64,000 nt of DNA from Gammaproteobacteria bacterium (GTDB taxonomy: Bacteria > Pseudomonadota > Gammaproteobacteria > Competibacterales > Competibacteraceae): positions 62,001 to 126,000 of the forward strand of contig JACKMZ010000006.1 in the NCBI GenBank assembly GCA_024235135.1, in the 5' to 3' direction. The notes under the pieces are model-generated. The model did not search any database. It was not told the origin of the DNA and saw nothing but the letters and a program-made list of their open reading frames with translations. The translations under genes were made by a program, and so were the position numbers. This document shows, one piece after another, positions 34,576-43,968 of the stretch (the first letter of the stretch is position 1; every line of letters begins with the position of its first letter).

Positions 34576-35187
34576 ATGAACGACACTTTCGAAGCTCTGC
34601 GGTTTCACACCCTGGAAACCAACATAAGCTATTTCAAACCGCGCCAGGATCTACCCGACCGCGTCAAGGAGACCAGCCCAGCGGTCGACGTCATGACCGA
34701 CCTGCGTCAAGTCACGGTGTTGATGGTGTCCCTGACCACGCCCCTGAGCATGGCCCTGGAACGCATGATTAAAGGCGGCGTACGGATGCTGCTGGTCACC
34801 GACGCGGACGGCAAGGTCCAGGGCTTGATCACCAGCCGCGATATTCAGGGAGAAAAGCCCGCCAAGATTCTGGAAAAGACGGGCGGAACCCAAAAGGACT
34901 TGATGGTGGGGGATATCATGACCCTCAAGAACAAGCTGGAAGTGCTCATGATGAAGGATGTTTTGCATGCCCAGGTAGGAGACATCATCGTCACCCTCAA
35001 GCAGGTCAACCGCCAGCATGCCATCGTAGTCGATCATGACCCCTACAAGGGAGAACTGGCCGTGCGTGGCATCTTCTCGCTGTCGCAGATCGGTCAGCAG
35101 CTCGGACTGCAGATCGAACCCTCGCAACGGGCCACGACCTTCGCCGATCTGGAGTGGGCCATCGAACATGGCGGCGCCAAGCCCTAA
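34576..35187 (+). CDS. CBS-domain pair protein
   Basis: 203 residues. Two CBS motifs occupy roughly residues 35-95 and 110-180, including PLSMALERMIKGGVRMLLVTD and QVNRQHAIVVDHD. CBS pairs bind adenosine nucleotides and regulate attached or separate proteins. There is no enzymatic or membrane domain. The first ~35 residues are not recognisable. No partner is indicated by the neighbours, Nudix hydrolase and the convergent malic enzyme. Confidence 0.8.
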   Translation: MNDTFEALRFHTLETNISYFKPRQDLPDRVKETSPAVDVMTDLRQVTVLMVSLTTPLSMALERMIKGGVRMLLVTDADGKVQGLITSRDIQGEKPAKILEKTGGTQKDLMVGDIMTLKNKLEVLMMKDVLHAQVGDIIVTLKQVNRQHAIVVDHDPYKGELAVRGIFSLSQIGQQLGLQIEPSQRATTFADLEWAIEHGGAKP

Positions 35188-35210
35188 GCCGCCGGGCACC
35201 GCTTTCCGGG

Positions 35211-37517
35211 TTAGTTGAGTTCTACGCGCTGCTCGGCAGCACGCTGGGTCATTTGCGCGTCCACGACCGCCACGGCGGTCATGTTCACGATGCGCCGCAC
35301 GGTGACGGATTTGTCCAGGACATGCGCCGGCTTACCCAGACCCAGCATCAACGGCCCGATGGCGACGGCTTCCGTCATCATCTTCAATAGATTGAAGGCG
35401 ATGTTGGCGGCATCGAGATTGGGCATGATCAACAGATTGGCCGAGCCATGCAGCCTGGAGTTGGGAAAAACCCGTTGCCGCAGGGTTTCCGACAAGGCCA
35501 GATCGGCCTGCATCTCTCCCTCGACTTCGAGTTCCGGCGCTCGGCCGCGGATAATCTGTAGGGCTTCGGCCATTTTCCGGGACTGAGGCCCGCGTTGCGT
35601 ACCGAAATTGGAATGCGACAGCAAGGCGACCCTGGGAACGATGCCAAAGCGCCTGACCCCTTCCGCCGCGATCAAGGTCATGTCGGCGATCTCCTCGGCA
35701 TTCGGGTCCTGGTTGACTTCGGTGTCGCAAATAAACACGTTATGGCGGGGGCTGAGCAACAAATTCATGGTCGCTAGCTTCTTCACACCTTCGGCCAGCC
35801 CCAACACGTCGTTGATATGCTCCACATGCCGGCGGTAACTGCCGGTGATCCCGCACAGCAGTACGTCCCCATAACCCAACCGCAACAGCAACGCCCCCAG
35901 AACCGTCGCGCGAGTATTGACGCGGATACGCGCCGCACTCGGGTCGACCCCGTAACGTTCCCGCAGCCGATGATATTCATTCCAGCATTCGTGGTAATAG
36001 GGATTGTTTTGCGGATCGATCAATTCGAAATCCCGGTCGGGCCGAATATGCAAACCCAATTCCTTGATGCGCTCCGCGACGCGCTGCGGTCGACCCACGA
36101 GTATCGGCCGCTCGACCAGGCCATCGTCGATTACCACCTGCACCGCCCGTAATACCCGTAATTCCTCGCCCTGAGCGAAGATCACCCGTTTCGGATCGTT
36201 CTTGGCGCGCTCGATGATCGGGCGCATGATCATGCCGGTGCGGGAAACGAAATGGCTGAGCCGGTCATGGTATGCCTTGAGATCATGAATAGGCCGGGTC
36301 GCCACGCCGCTGGCCATGGCCGAGCGCGCCACGGCGATGGGCAGTTCGATGATCAAACGCGGATCGAAGGGCTTGGGTATCAGATAATCCGGATTCAGCC
36401 GCAGCGGCTGATTGCCGTAGAAAGCCATCACGTCGTCTTCGTCGGAAGGCGGAGTCATCGCCATATCCGCCAGGGCGTACACGCAGGCTTTCTTCATTTC
36501 CTCGTTGATGTGCGTCGCGCCGACATCCAACGCGCCGCGAAAAATGTAGGGAAAACACAAGGCATTGTTGACTTGGTTGGGATAATCCGAACGACCGGTG
36601 GCCATCACGGCATCCGGGCGAACTTCCTGCACCTGTTCCGGCATGATTTCCGGTGTGGGATTGGCCAGCGCCAGAATCAACGGCTTAGGCGCCATGGTCT
36701 TGACCATGTCCTGAGTCAACACACCGGGTGCGGATACGCCCAGGAACACATCGGCGTCCACCATCGCTTCGGCCAGCGTCCGAGCGGACGTGTCGGAGGC
36801 GTAGTCGGCCTTGCGCCCATTCAGATCCGGTCGACCGGCGCGAATTACGCCACGGCTGTCGCAGACAACGATGTTATGGCGGTTCAAACCCAGGCTGACC
36901 AGCATGTCCAGGCAGGCCATGCCGGCGGCTCCCGCGCCCGAGGCCACCAGGCGGACAGTGTCCAGGGACTTGCCGACCAACCGCAGTCCGTTCAACACGG
37001 CGGCGGCGGCGATGATGGCGGTGCCGTGCTGATCGTCGTGGAATACGGGAATGGCCATCCGTTCGCGCAGCTTGCGTTCGATTTCGAAGCATTCCGGCGC
37101 CTTGATGTCCTCCAGATTGATGCCACCGAAACTCGGCTCCAGGCTGGCGATGATGTCCACCAGCTTATCCGGGTCACGCTCGTTGATTTCGATGTCGAAG
37201 ACGTTGATGCCGGCGAACTTCTTGAACAGTACGCCCTTGCCTTCCATGACCGGCTTGGAGGCCAGGGGACCGATGGCGCCCAACCCCAACACGGCCGTGC
37301 CATTGGTTACGACGGCAACCAGATTGCCACGAGTGGTATACAGCGCGGCTTGTTCGGGATCGTCGACGATTGCGTTGCAGGCCGCCGCTACTCCGGGTGT
37401 GTAGGCGAAGGCCAGATCGCGTTGATTGGCCAGGGGTTTGCTGGAAACCACTTCAATTTTTCCAGCGGTCGGGAAACGGTGATAGTGCAACGCCTGGTCG
37501 TATAAATCGTCGGACAT
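35211..37517 (-). CDS. maeB: NADP-dependent malic enzyme with C-terminal phosphotransacetylase-like domain
   Basis: 768 residues. Residues 1-~430 are the malic enzyme: LAFAYTPGVAAAC, the metal-binding HDDQHGTAII, and the NAD(P) fold VASGAGAAGMACLD. Residues ~440-768 are a phosphate acetyltransferase-like domain (including RDFELIDPQNNPYYHE and LLCGITGSYRRHVEHIND) that in MaeB binds acetyl-CoA and inhibits the enzyme. The reaction is malate to pyruvate plus CO2 and NADPH. Because it is divergent from class I fumarase, the two may share control of malate supply. Confidence 0.95.
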   Translation of the reverse strand: MSDDLYDQALHYHRFPTAGKIEVVSSKPLANQRDLAFAYTPGVAAACNAIVDDPEQAALYTTRGNLVAVVTNGTAVLGLGAIGPLASKPVMEGKGVLFKKFAGINVFDIEINERDPDKLVDIIASLEPSFGGINLEDIKAPECFEIERKLRERMAIPVFHDDQHGTAIIAAAAVLNGLRLVGKSLDTVRLVASGAGAAGMACLDMLVSLGLNRHNIVVCDSRGVIRAGRPDLNGRKADYASDTSARTLAEAMVDADVFLGVSAPGVLTQDMVKTMAPKPLILALANPTPEIMPEQVQEVRPDAVMATGRSDYPNQVNNALCFPYIFRGALDVGATHINEEMKKACVYALADMAMTPPSDEDDVMAFYGNQPLRLNPDYLIPKPFDPRLIIELPIAVARSAMASGVATRPIHDLKAYHDRLSHFVSRTGMIMRPIIERAKNDPKRVIFAQGEELRVLRAVQVVIDDGLVERPILVGRPQRVAERIKELGLHIRPDRDFELIDPQNNPYYHECWNEYHRLRERYGVDPSAARIRVNTRATVLGALLLRLGYGDVLLCGITGSYRRHVEHINDVLGLAEGVKKLATMNLLLSPRHNVFICDTEVNQDPNAEEIADMTLIAAEGVRRFGIVPRVALLSHSNFGTQRGPQSRKMAEALQIIRGRAPELEVEGEMQADLALSETLRQRVFPNSRLHGSANLLIMPNLDAANIAFNLLKMMTEAVAIGPLMLGLGKPAHVLDKSVTVRRIVNMTAVAVVDAQMTQRAAEQRVELN

Positions 37518-37734
37518 TAGTTATTCTCTTTCATGCCATATATTGAATAAACGCAAATTAAGCATATCACCCCAATCCTTCAGCGGCGACCAAGCCCACT
37601 CGGTCGTCTTCCAGAGATGATAAACTTCCGTATCGCCATTTGATCCGGGCGGACGCTGTGCTATACCCCAAAGGATCGGCAACGACCGCTGTACCCCTCG
37701 CTATCGAATTACCTGCTTCGGAGGCTTGCCCACC

Positions 37735-39261
37735 ATGACCGTCATTCGTCAAGACGACCTGATCCAAAGCGTCGCTGACGCGCTGCAATACATCTCCTAC
37801 TACCATCCCAAGGACTATATCGATGCCTTGGCCCAAGCCTACGAACTGGAACAATCTCCGGCGGCCAAGGACGCGATGGCGCAAATCCTGGTCAATTCCC
37901 GGATGTGCGCCGAAGGCCACAGACCAATTTGTCAGGACACCGGGATCGTCACGGTGTTCCTGAAAATCGGTATGAATGTCCAATGGGATGCCAGCCTGAG
38001 CGTCGAGGACATGATCAACGAAGGCGTACGGCAGGCATACCTGAATCCCGACAATAAACTGCGTGCGTCGATTCTCGACGATCCGGCCGGCGGGCGGAAG
38101 AACACCAAGGACAATACCCCCGCGGTCATTCATATGACGCTGGTTCCCGGCGATACGGTGGATGTGACCGTGGCCGCCAAGGGTGGCGGTTCCGAGAACA
38201 AATCCAAATTCATCATGCTCAATCCCTCGGACAGCATCGTGGATTGGGTGCTCAAGACCGTTCCCACCATGGGCGCCGGCTGGTGTCCGCCCGGCATGTT
38301 GGGCATGGGCATCGGCGGCACCGCCGAGAAAGCCATGGTGATGGCCAAGGAAGCCTTGATGGACCCCATCGACATTCAGCAACTGATGGCGCGCGGCCCC
38401 AGCAACCGCATCGAGGAACTGCGGCTGGAGTTGTACGACAAGGTCAACGCTTTGGGCATCGGCGCGCAGGGACTGGGCGGCTTGACCACGGTGCTGGACG
38501 TCAAGATCAAGGATTATCCGACGCATGCCGCGTCCTTGCCGATCGCGATGATTCCCAACTGCGCCGCCACCCGCCATGCGCATTTCGTCCTGGATGGCTC
38601 GGGCGCGGCCGAATTGCCGGTTCCGCGCCTGGAGGATTGGCCGGAAATCGCCTGGGAAGCCGGCGGCCCCGGCTCGCGGAGAGTCAATCTCGACACCGTG
38701 ACGCATGAAGAAATCGCCACCTGGAAGCCCGGTGACATCGTGCTGCTGAACGGCAAGTTGTTGACCGGACGCGACGCCGCCCACAAGCGTATCGCGGATT
38801 TGTTCGCCAAGGGCGAAGGATTGCCTGAAGGGTTGGATTTCAACGGCCGCTTCATTTATTACGTCGGTCCCGTCGATCCCGTGCGCGACGAGGTCGTGGG
38901 GCCCGCCGGCCCAACCACGGCGACTCGCATGGACAAGTTCACCGAGATGATGCTGGCCAAGACCGGCCTGCTTGGCATGGTCGGCAAGGCCGAACGAGGA
39001 CCGATGGCGTTGGACGCGATCAAGAAACACCGGGCCGTATATCTGATGGCGGTGGGCGGCGCGGCCTATCTGGTTTCCAAGGCCATCCGCAAATCCCGTG
39101 TGGTCGCCTTCCCGGAACTCGGCATGGAAGCGGTTTACGAGTTCGAGGTGGAGGACATGCCGGTGACCGTGGCCGTGGACGTCAATGGGGATTCGGTCCA
39201 TAAGACCGGCCCGGCGGAATGGCGCGTCAAGATCGGCAAGATTCCCGTGTTGGAGGCGTGA
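37735..39261 (+). CDS. Class I (iron-sulfur) fumarate hydratase
   Basis: 508 residues, N- and C-terminal tartrate dehydratase-type domains in one chain. The three [4Fe-4S] cysteines are in GHRPICQDTG, AGWCPPGMLG and IPNCAATRHAHF. It hydrates fumarate to malate. The ATG at 37735 has CGGAGG 10 bp upstream; a TTG at 37726 lies too close to that site. The following crotonase-family gene starts 3 bp after its stop, so they form a transcription unit. The upstream 217 bp are shared with divergent maeB. Confidence 0.94.
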   Translation: MTVIRQDDLIQSVADALQYISYYHPKDYIDALAQAYELEQSPAAKDAMAQILVNSRMCAEGHRPICQDTGIVTVFLKIGMNVQWDASLSVEDMINEGVRQAYLNPDNKLRASILDDPAGGRKNTKDNTPAVIHMTLVPGDTVDVTVAAKGGGSENKSKFIMLNPSDSIVDWVLKTVPTMGAGWCPPGMLGMGIGGTAEKAMVMAKEALMDPIDIQQLMARGPSNRIEELRLELYDKVNALGIGAQGLGGLTTVLDVKIKDYPTHAASLPIAMIPNCAATRHAHFVLDGSGAAELPVPRLEDWPEIAWEAGGPGSRRVNLDTVTHEEIATWKPGDIVLLNGKLLTGRDAAHKRIADLFAKGEGLPEGLDFNGRFIYYVGPVDPVRDEVVGPAGPTTATRMDKFTEMMLAKTGLLGMVGKAERGPMALDAIKKHRAVYLMAVGGAAYLVSKAIRKSRVVAFPELGMEAVYEFEVEDMPVTVAVDVNGDSVHKTGPAEWRVKIGKIPVLEA

Positions 39262-39264
39262 TCC

Positions 39265-40080
39265 ATGGCGGATTTCACTTGCCTGACCTCGGCGGTCGAG
39301 GGGCATATCCTGCATATCCAGTTGTATCGGCCGCAGAAAGCCAATGCCCTGAACGGCGTGCTCTGGCATGAAATCCGCCAAGTGTTTGTCTGGGCGGACC
39401 GGAACCCGGAGGTACGGGTCATCCTGTTGAGCGGCGCCGGCAAATATTTCTGCGCCGGCATCGATTTCGAACTGATCGGCACGGTTTTCGAGGAGGTCAA
39501 CGCCCTCGCCCCCGGACGCAAGGAGGAACGTCTGCGCCAGCTCATCGTGGATCTGCAGGAAGCGTTCACGGCGCTGGAAGCCTGCCGTAAACCGGTGCTG
39601 GCCGCCGTACACGGACTGTGTCTGGGAGCCGGCCTCGATCTGATCGCCGCCTGCGATATGCGCTATGCCTCGCGGGAAGCGAAGTTTTCTCTCAAGGAAG
39701 TGGATCTGGGCATTGTCGCCGACGTGGGTAGTCTGCAACGGTTGCCCCGCTTGATGGGCGAAGGTCTGGTTCGGGAGCTGGCTTTCACCGGTCGCGAGAT
39801 GGAAGCCGGCGAAGCGCAAAGCCTGGGGTTGGTCAACCGCGTTTTCGACAACCCCCAGGAATTGCTGGCCGGGGTACGCGCCCTGGCCCGGACCATTGCC
39901 GCTAAATCTCCGCTGACGGTGCGGGGCATCAAGGAAGTGATGAATTACAACCGCGATCATAGCGTCGCCGACGGCCTACGCTATGTCGCGGCCTTGAACA
40001 GCGCCCTGTTGTTGTCGGCGGACTGTCAGGAAGCCGTGCTGGCGGCGATGGAAAAACGCCCGCCGGAATTTCCGGATTAG
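39265..40080 (+). CDS. Enoyl-CoA hydratase/isomerase family protein (dienoyl-CoA isomerase-like)
   Basis: 271 residues with the crotonase fold. The oxyanion hole residues lie in SGAGKYFCAGIDFELI and AAVHGLCLGAGLDL. The sequence KEVDLGIVADVGSLQRLPRLMG carries the aspartate typical of delta3,5-delta2,4-dienoyl-CoA isomerase (ECH1 type) instead of the hydratase glutamate pair. That reaction helps degrade unsaturated fatty acids with odd-numbered double bonds. It sits 3 bp after class I fumarase. Confidence 0.87.
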   Translation: MADFTCLTSAVEGHILHIQLYRPQKANALNGVLWHEIRQVFVWADRNPEVRVILLSGAGKYFCAGIDFELIGTVFEEVNALAPGRKEERLRQLIVDLQEAFTALEACRKPVLAAVHGLCLGAGLDLIAACDMRYASREAKFSLKEVDLGIVADVGSLQRLPRLMGEGLVRELAFTGREMEAGEAQSLGLVNRVFDNPQELLAGVRALARTIAAKSPLTVRGIKEVMNYNRDHSVADGLRYVAALNSALLLSADCQEAVLAAMEKRPPEFPD

Positions 40081-40101
40081 TGCTTACCGTCGGCTGACGG
40101 C

Positions 40102-40644
40102 CTAATCTTCCTTGTCGGGGCCATCGTCGGCCACGCGGCTGAAAGTGGTGGCGCCACAACGGGGACAAGCCGGAATCAGACTGGTTTTATAAAAAGCCAA
40201 TCGCTCTGCGCATTGATCGCATTGCAGCGTGCCGGGGCCGGTAATCTCGCCCTGATAGTAATGGGTGGCGCGCTCCACCGATTCGGCGAAGGTCAGCATT
40301 TCCAACCGGGTTTGATCGGCGGCGGAACTCAGAAAATCCAGCATGCGGTCTTCGATCAATTCCAGATCGAAACGCAACCAGGCGCTCAGATCGTGACCGC
40401 TGTCCGCCAAGTGGTGACCGGCATCCTGCAAATCCCGTTTCAGATAATAACCCACCTGACGCGCTTCATCGCGGGTCAGTTCTCCGAGTTCCACGGCCTT
40501 CTCGGCGGCGTGTTCGATACTTTGCTGTAATCGGGGCAGGGTTTCCTGCTCGGCCTGTTCGAAATTTTCGAGCAGCGTTTTCACCCGTTCCATCATCCGC
40601 TCATAGGCGTGAACGAGTTTGGGGGTTGGCGAAGGTTCGCTCAT
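40102..40644 (-). CDS. Zinc-ribbon protein (DUF1451/YbeL-like)
   Basis: 180 residues. The first ~120 are helical, rich in charged residues (LVHAYERMMERVKTLLENFEQ). The last 45 hold two CxxC knuckles, LQCDQCAE and PACPRCGATTFSRV, forming a zinc ribbon. This plan fits the DUF1451 family, whose function is not established. It is convergent with the crotonase gene; a short CCGTC/GACGG hairpin (40087-40100) lies between their stops. Confidence 0.78.
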   Translation of the reverse strand: MSEPSPTPKLVHAYERMMERVKTLLENFEQAEQETLPRLQQSIEHAAEKAVELGELTRDEARQVGYYLKRDLQDAGHHLADSGHDLSAWLRFDLELIEDRMLDFLSSAADQTRLEMLTFAESVERATHYYQGEITGPGTLQCDQCAERLAFYKTSLIPACPRCGATTFSRVADDGPDKED

Positions 40645-40807
40645 GATCGACTACTCCTGGAATGGCTCGTCTTACAGGCGTGCCCGGATTTATCTTGAGA
40701 CCGCCACCACGACGGATCTCTCCGCTAGCCTGCAAGCTCTTGTGCCGACTGCCTGACTTGCCGACAATGCGGCTTGCTATTAAGTGTAACCAATCGTTGA
40801 GAACAGC

Positions 40808-41707
40808 ATGGCCAAGATCATCGACGGCAAAGGTTTCGCCGCCCGTTTGCACGTCACCATTTCCCAACTGACAAGCCAAATGCAATCCACCTTTGGCATT
40901 ACGCCGGGTTTGACCGTGGTGCTGGTAGGGGACAATCCCGCCAGCCAGGTCTACGTGCGCAACAAAGCGCGGCAAGCGGAGGCAGCCGGCATCCATTCGG
41001 AAACCCGCTACTTGTCGGCGCAGATTTCGCAAGCCGAATTGTTGCGCCTGATCGATCAACTGAACCGAAATCCCGCCGTCCACGGCATTCTCGTGCAACT
41101 GCCGCTGCCGGCCGCGATCGACCCGCAAGCGGTTATCGAAGCGATCGATCCGGCCAAGGATGTCGATGGCTTTCATCCACTCAATGTCGGACGGCTCAGC
41201 GTGGGCGGGAACGCGCGCCTACCGTGCACGCCCATGGGCTGCCTCCTGTTGCTCAAGGATTGTCTGGGCGATCTGGCGGGACAGCACGCGATTGTGATAG
41301 GCCGTTCCAATATCGTCGGCAAACCGATGGCATTGTTATTGTTACGGCAAAACTGCACCGTGACCATCGCCCATTCGCAGACCCGCCATCTGGCGGAGGA
41401 ATGCCGGCGCGCCGACATCGTCGTGGCCGCCGTCGGACGCCCGCAACTGGTCAAACGCGACTGGATCAAACCGGGGGCCACGATCATCGACGTCGGGATG
41501 AACCGCATCGTCACGGACAGCGGCGCAACCCGCTTGGTGGGCGACGTCGATTTTCCCGCGCTGCAATCCATTGCCCATGCGATCACTCCCGTACCCGGCG
41601 GCGTCGGCCCCATGACCATCGCCTGTCTGTTGCTCAACACGTTGGCCGCCACTTACAGTCAAATGAATTGGCCCCTGCCACAGGCTCTCAATGAACTCAT
41701 TCCCTGA
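40808..41707 (+). CDS. folD: Bifunctional methylenetetrahydrofolate dehydrogenase/cyclohydrolase
   Basis: 299 residues. The catalytic lysine region is SQVYVRNKARQAEAAGI; further signatures are GILVQLPLP, KDVDGFHPLNVGRL and the NADP-binding VIGRSNIVGKPMALLL. It interconverts methylene-, methenyl- and formyl-tetrahydrofolate. The 3' end overlaps folC by 17 bp in another frame, tying two folate genes into one operon. Confidence 0.96.
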   Translation: MAKIIDGKGFAARLHVTISQLTSQMQSTFGITPGLTVVLVGDNPASQVYVRNKARQAEAAGIHSETRYLSAQISQAELLRLIDQLNRNPAVHGILVQLPLPAAIDPQAVIEAIDPAKDVDGFHPLNVGRLSVGGNARLPCTPMGCLLLLKDCLGDLAGQHAIVIGRSNIVGKPMALLLLRQNCTVTIAHSQTRHLAEECRRADIVVAAVGRPQLVKRDWIKPGATIIDVGMNRIVTDSGATRLVGDVDFPALQSIAHAITPVPGGVGPMTIACLLLNTLAATYSQMNWPLPQALNELIP

Positions 41708-43091
41708 CCAAGCGGGGGCGTCGGCGGAACCGCCCGACCGCATCACCGTTATCGCGAATGCGGCGCAGGTGGGGGATTTTCTCAACCAGTTGATCCATCC
41801 CGACCGGGGCCGGCCTTATCGGCTGCGCCCGGCCCAAGTCGCCATCCGGCGTTTGCTCGAACGCATCGGCAATCCCCAGCAAGATCTGAAGATCATCCAC
41901 ATCGCCGGTTCCAAGGGCAAAGGCACCACCGCGCTGTTGACGGAAGCCATCCTGACCCAGACCGGCCGACGGGTGGGAACCTTCACTTCCCCCCATCTGC
42001 AAGACTGGCGCGAGCGTTTTCGTTTGGACGGCCGGACTGTGGACGAACCTCGCTTCGTCGCCGCGTTCGAGCGGCTACGCCCCGAGGTCGGCGATCTCCA
42101 GATGCGCCATCCGGATACGCCGCTGGGATTCTTCGACGTCGCGACCGCGGCAGCCCTGCTGTTGTTCAAGGAAGCCGGGGTCGATTACGCCATCGTCGAA
42201 GCGGGTCTGGGCGGGCTGCTGGACGCCACCAATATCGTTCAACCGTGCGTCACCTGCATCACTCAAGTGGATCTGGAGCATACCGAGCAACTGGGCCATA
42301 CGATCGCGGCGATCGCCCGGCACAAGGCCGGCATCATCAAACCGGGGGTGCCCGTGATCGTCGGCGCGCTGCCACCCTCCGCCACCCAAGTCATCACCGA
42401 CCAGGCGGCGCGCGTGCAGGCCCCCTTGGTCAGACTGAACCGAACCGTGCGCCTGCGGACTCAGATACGGCGCGATCTCGGTACCGATTTGTGGTTTAAC
42501 GGCGTCGACCTCGAAATTCACGCCCGCTTGCCCATGCCGGGCCGGCATTTGGCTAGAAACGCCGCCCTGGCCATCGCTTGCGTACAGCAACTCGGTTTCG
42601 AACCTGACGCCTTGCGACAAGCGATCCCACCCGCCCTGGCCCACGCACGACTGCCCGGACGCAGTGAAATCCTCTGCCGCCAGCCTTGGGTTTTGGTGGA
42701 CGCGGCGCATACCCGTCAATCGGTGCGGGCGCTGGCCGACGTGGTGAATCGCCTGCCGGCCCAGCGTAAACACCTGCTTCTCGGGCTATGCCAAGACAAG
42801 CGACCGGCGCTGTTGGGTCCCGCCCTGCTCGCGGCTTTCGATTCGATCACCGTCACCCGCGCCGATAGCCCACGCGCCTGGCCGCCGGAAAGCCTGGCGG
42901 ACGCACTGCGTAGCCTGCCGGCTTCGTCCCCCGCCGGCTCTTCGCGCATTCGGGCTATCGCGGACCCGTGTTTGGCGGCGCAGACACTCCACGCCTGCCT
43001 GACGGCCGACGATTTACTCTGCGTCGCCGGGTCGGTCTATCTGGCCGGCGCGCTGCGTCCGCTGCTGAATCGTTTGTGCGCCATGCATTAG
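41691..43091 (+). CDS. folC: Folylpolyglutamate/dihydrofolate synthase
   Basis: 466 residues, Mur ligase-like. The P-loop is HIAGSKGKGTTALL; the folate loop and Mg site follow, with TFTSPHLQDWRERF and EAGLGGLLDATN. The C-terminal domain includes VDAAHTRQSVRAL. It adds glutamate to dihydropteroate or folates. The start ATG at 41691 overlaps folD. The ureD gene begins 9 bp downstream. Confidence 0.93.
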   Translation: MNSFPDQAGASAEPPDRITVIANAAQVGDFLNQLIHPDRGRPYRLRPAQVAIRRLLERIGNPQQDLKIIHIAGSKGKGTTALLTEAILTQTGRRVGTFTSPHLQDWRERFRLDGRTVDEPRFVAAFERLRPEVGDLQMRHPDTPLGFFDVATAAALLLFKEAGVDYAIVEAGLGGLLDATNIVQPCVTCITQVDLEHTEQLGHTIAAIARHKAGIIKPGVPVIVGALPPSATQVITDQAARVQAPLVRLNRTVRLRTQIRRDLGTDLWFNGVDLEIHARLPMPGRHLARNAALAIACVQQLGFEPDALRQAIPPALAHARLPGRSEILCRQPWVLVDAAHTRQSVRALADVVNRLPAQRKHLLLGLCQDKRPALLGPALLAAFDSITVTRADSPRAWPPESLADALRSLPASSPAGSSRIRAIADPCLAAQTLHACLTADDLLCVAGSVYLAGALRPLLNRLCAMH

Positions 43092-43100
43092 GAAGTTCCC

Positions 43101-43943
43101 ATGCCCTTGTCCAACACGGCCAACACCCGCACAGGCTGGCGGGCTGATCTGGAACTCGGCTTCCATTCGGATGGCTCCCGGACTCGACTCCGCCATTATC
43201 GCCATCAAGGCCCCCTGCTGGTTCAGAAACCGTTCTATCCGGAAATCGACGGCACTTGCCATATTTATCTCCTCCATCCGCCCGGCGGCGTGGTCGGTGG
43301 CGACGAGTTGCGGGTCCACATCGAGTTGGATACCGGAGCGCAGGCCCTGGTGACTACCCCGGCGGCCGGCAAATTCTATCGCAGCCTCGGCGCCACGGCC
43401 CGGCAGACCCAGCACTTGCAGGTCGCCGAGGGCGCCTGTCTGGAATGGCTGCCGCAGGAAACCATCGTCTTCGAGAACGCCCAAGTCGACACCCGGACCT
43501 ATGTCGAATTGCACGGAGATGCCCGCTTCATCGGTTGGGAGGTCGTCTGCCTGGGGCGGCCGGCCGCCGACGAACGCTTTTTACAGGGCCAATTCCGTCA
43601 ACGCTTGGAAATCCGCCGCGCGGGTCTGCCCTTGTATTGGGAGAAGGGGCTGTATGCCGGGGAATTGTTACGAGCGTCCTGGGGCTTGGGAGGACGCCCG
43701 GTATTCGCCAACCTGTATTGCACGCCGCCGGCGCCAGGCGGCTTGGAAGCCGCCCGCGCGGCCTTGCCAACCGCGCAAGGCGAGGAACTGTTCGGCCTCA
43801 CTCAAGTAGACGATGTACTGATCGGCCGCTATGCGGGTGATTCCACGGAACGCGCTAAGCGGATTATGAGTCGCGTCTGGCAAGTTCTGCGCGCGGCCGT
43901 CCTGGGTAAAGACGCGATCCCGCCGCGGGTGTGGAGCGCCTGA
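43101..43943 (+). CDS. ureD: Urease accessory protein UreD
   Basis: 280 residues, full length. Typical blocks are GPLLVQKPFYPEIDGTCHIYLLHPPGGVVGGD, TTPAAGKFYRS, LEWLPQETIVFENA and the C-terminal RIMSRVWQVLR. UreD forms the platform to which UreF and UreG bind during nickel insertion into urease. No other urease gene is in the window; it follows folC by 9 bp and precedes the convergent pilU. The rest of the urease cluster must be elsewhere, or may be missing. Confidence 0.92.
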   Translation: MPLSNTANTRTGWRADLELGFHSDGSRTRLRHYRHQGPLLVQKPFYPEIDGTCHIYLLHPPGGVVGGDELRVHIELDTGAQALVTTPAAGKFYRSLGATARQTQHLQVAEGACLEWLPQETIVFENAQVDTRTYVELHGDARFIGWEVVCLGRPAADERFLQGQFRQRLEIRRAGLPLYWEKGLYAGELLRASWGLGGRPVFANLYCTPPAPGGLEAARAALPTAQGEELFGLTQVDDVLIGRYAGDSTERAKRIMSRVWQVLRAAVLGKDAIPPRVWSA

Positions 43944-43968
43944 GACCCAGCCCCGGCGCTCCCGGACC

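Noticed and set aside
36252..37505. 417-codon plus-strand frame opposite maeB
   Set aside because: Shadow of the malic enzyme gene, whose motifs are complete on the minus strand.
37567..39960. 797-codon open frame on the minus strand opposite fumarase and the dienoyl-CoA isomerase
   Set aside because: It is antisense to two clearly recognised genes, has no family resemblance and is rich in residues expected from reverse-frame high-GC codons.
43700..43725. Short match (TTCGCCAACCTGTA) between ureD and the 59-bp repeat
   Set aside because: It is part of normal UreD coding sequence (FANLYC) and the match does not extend; likely chance.
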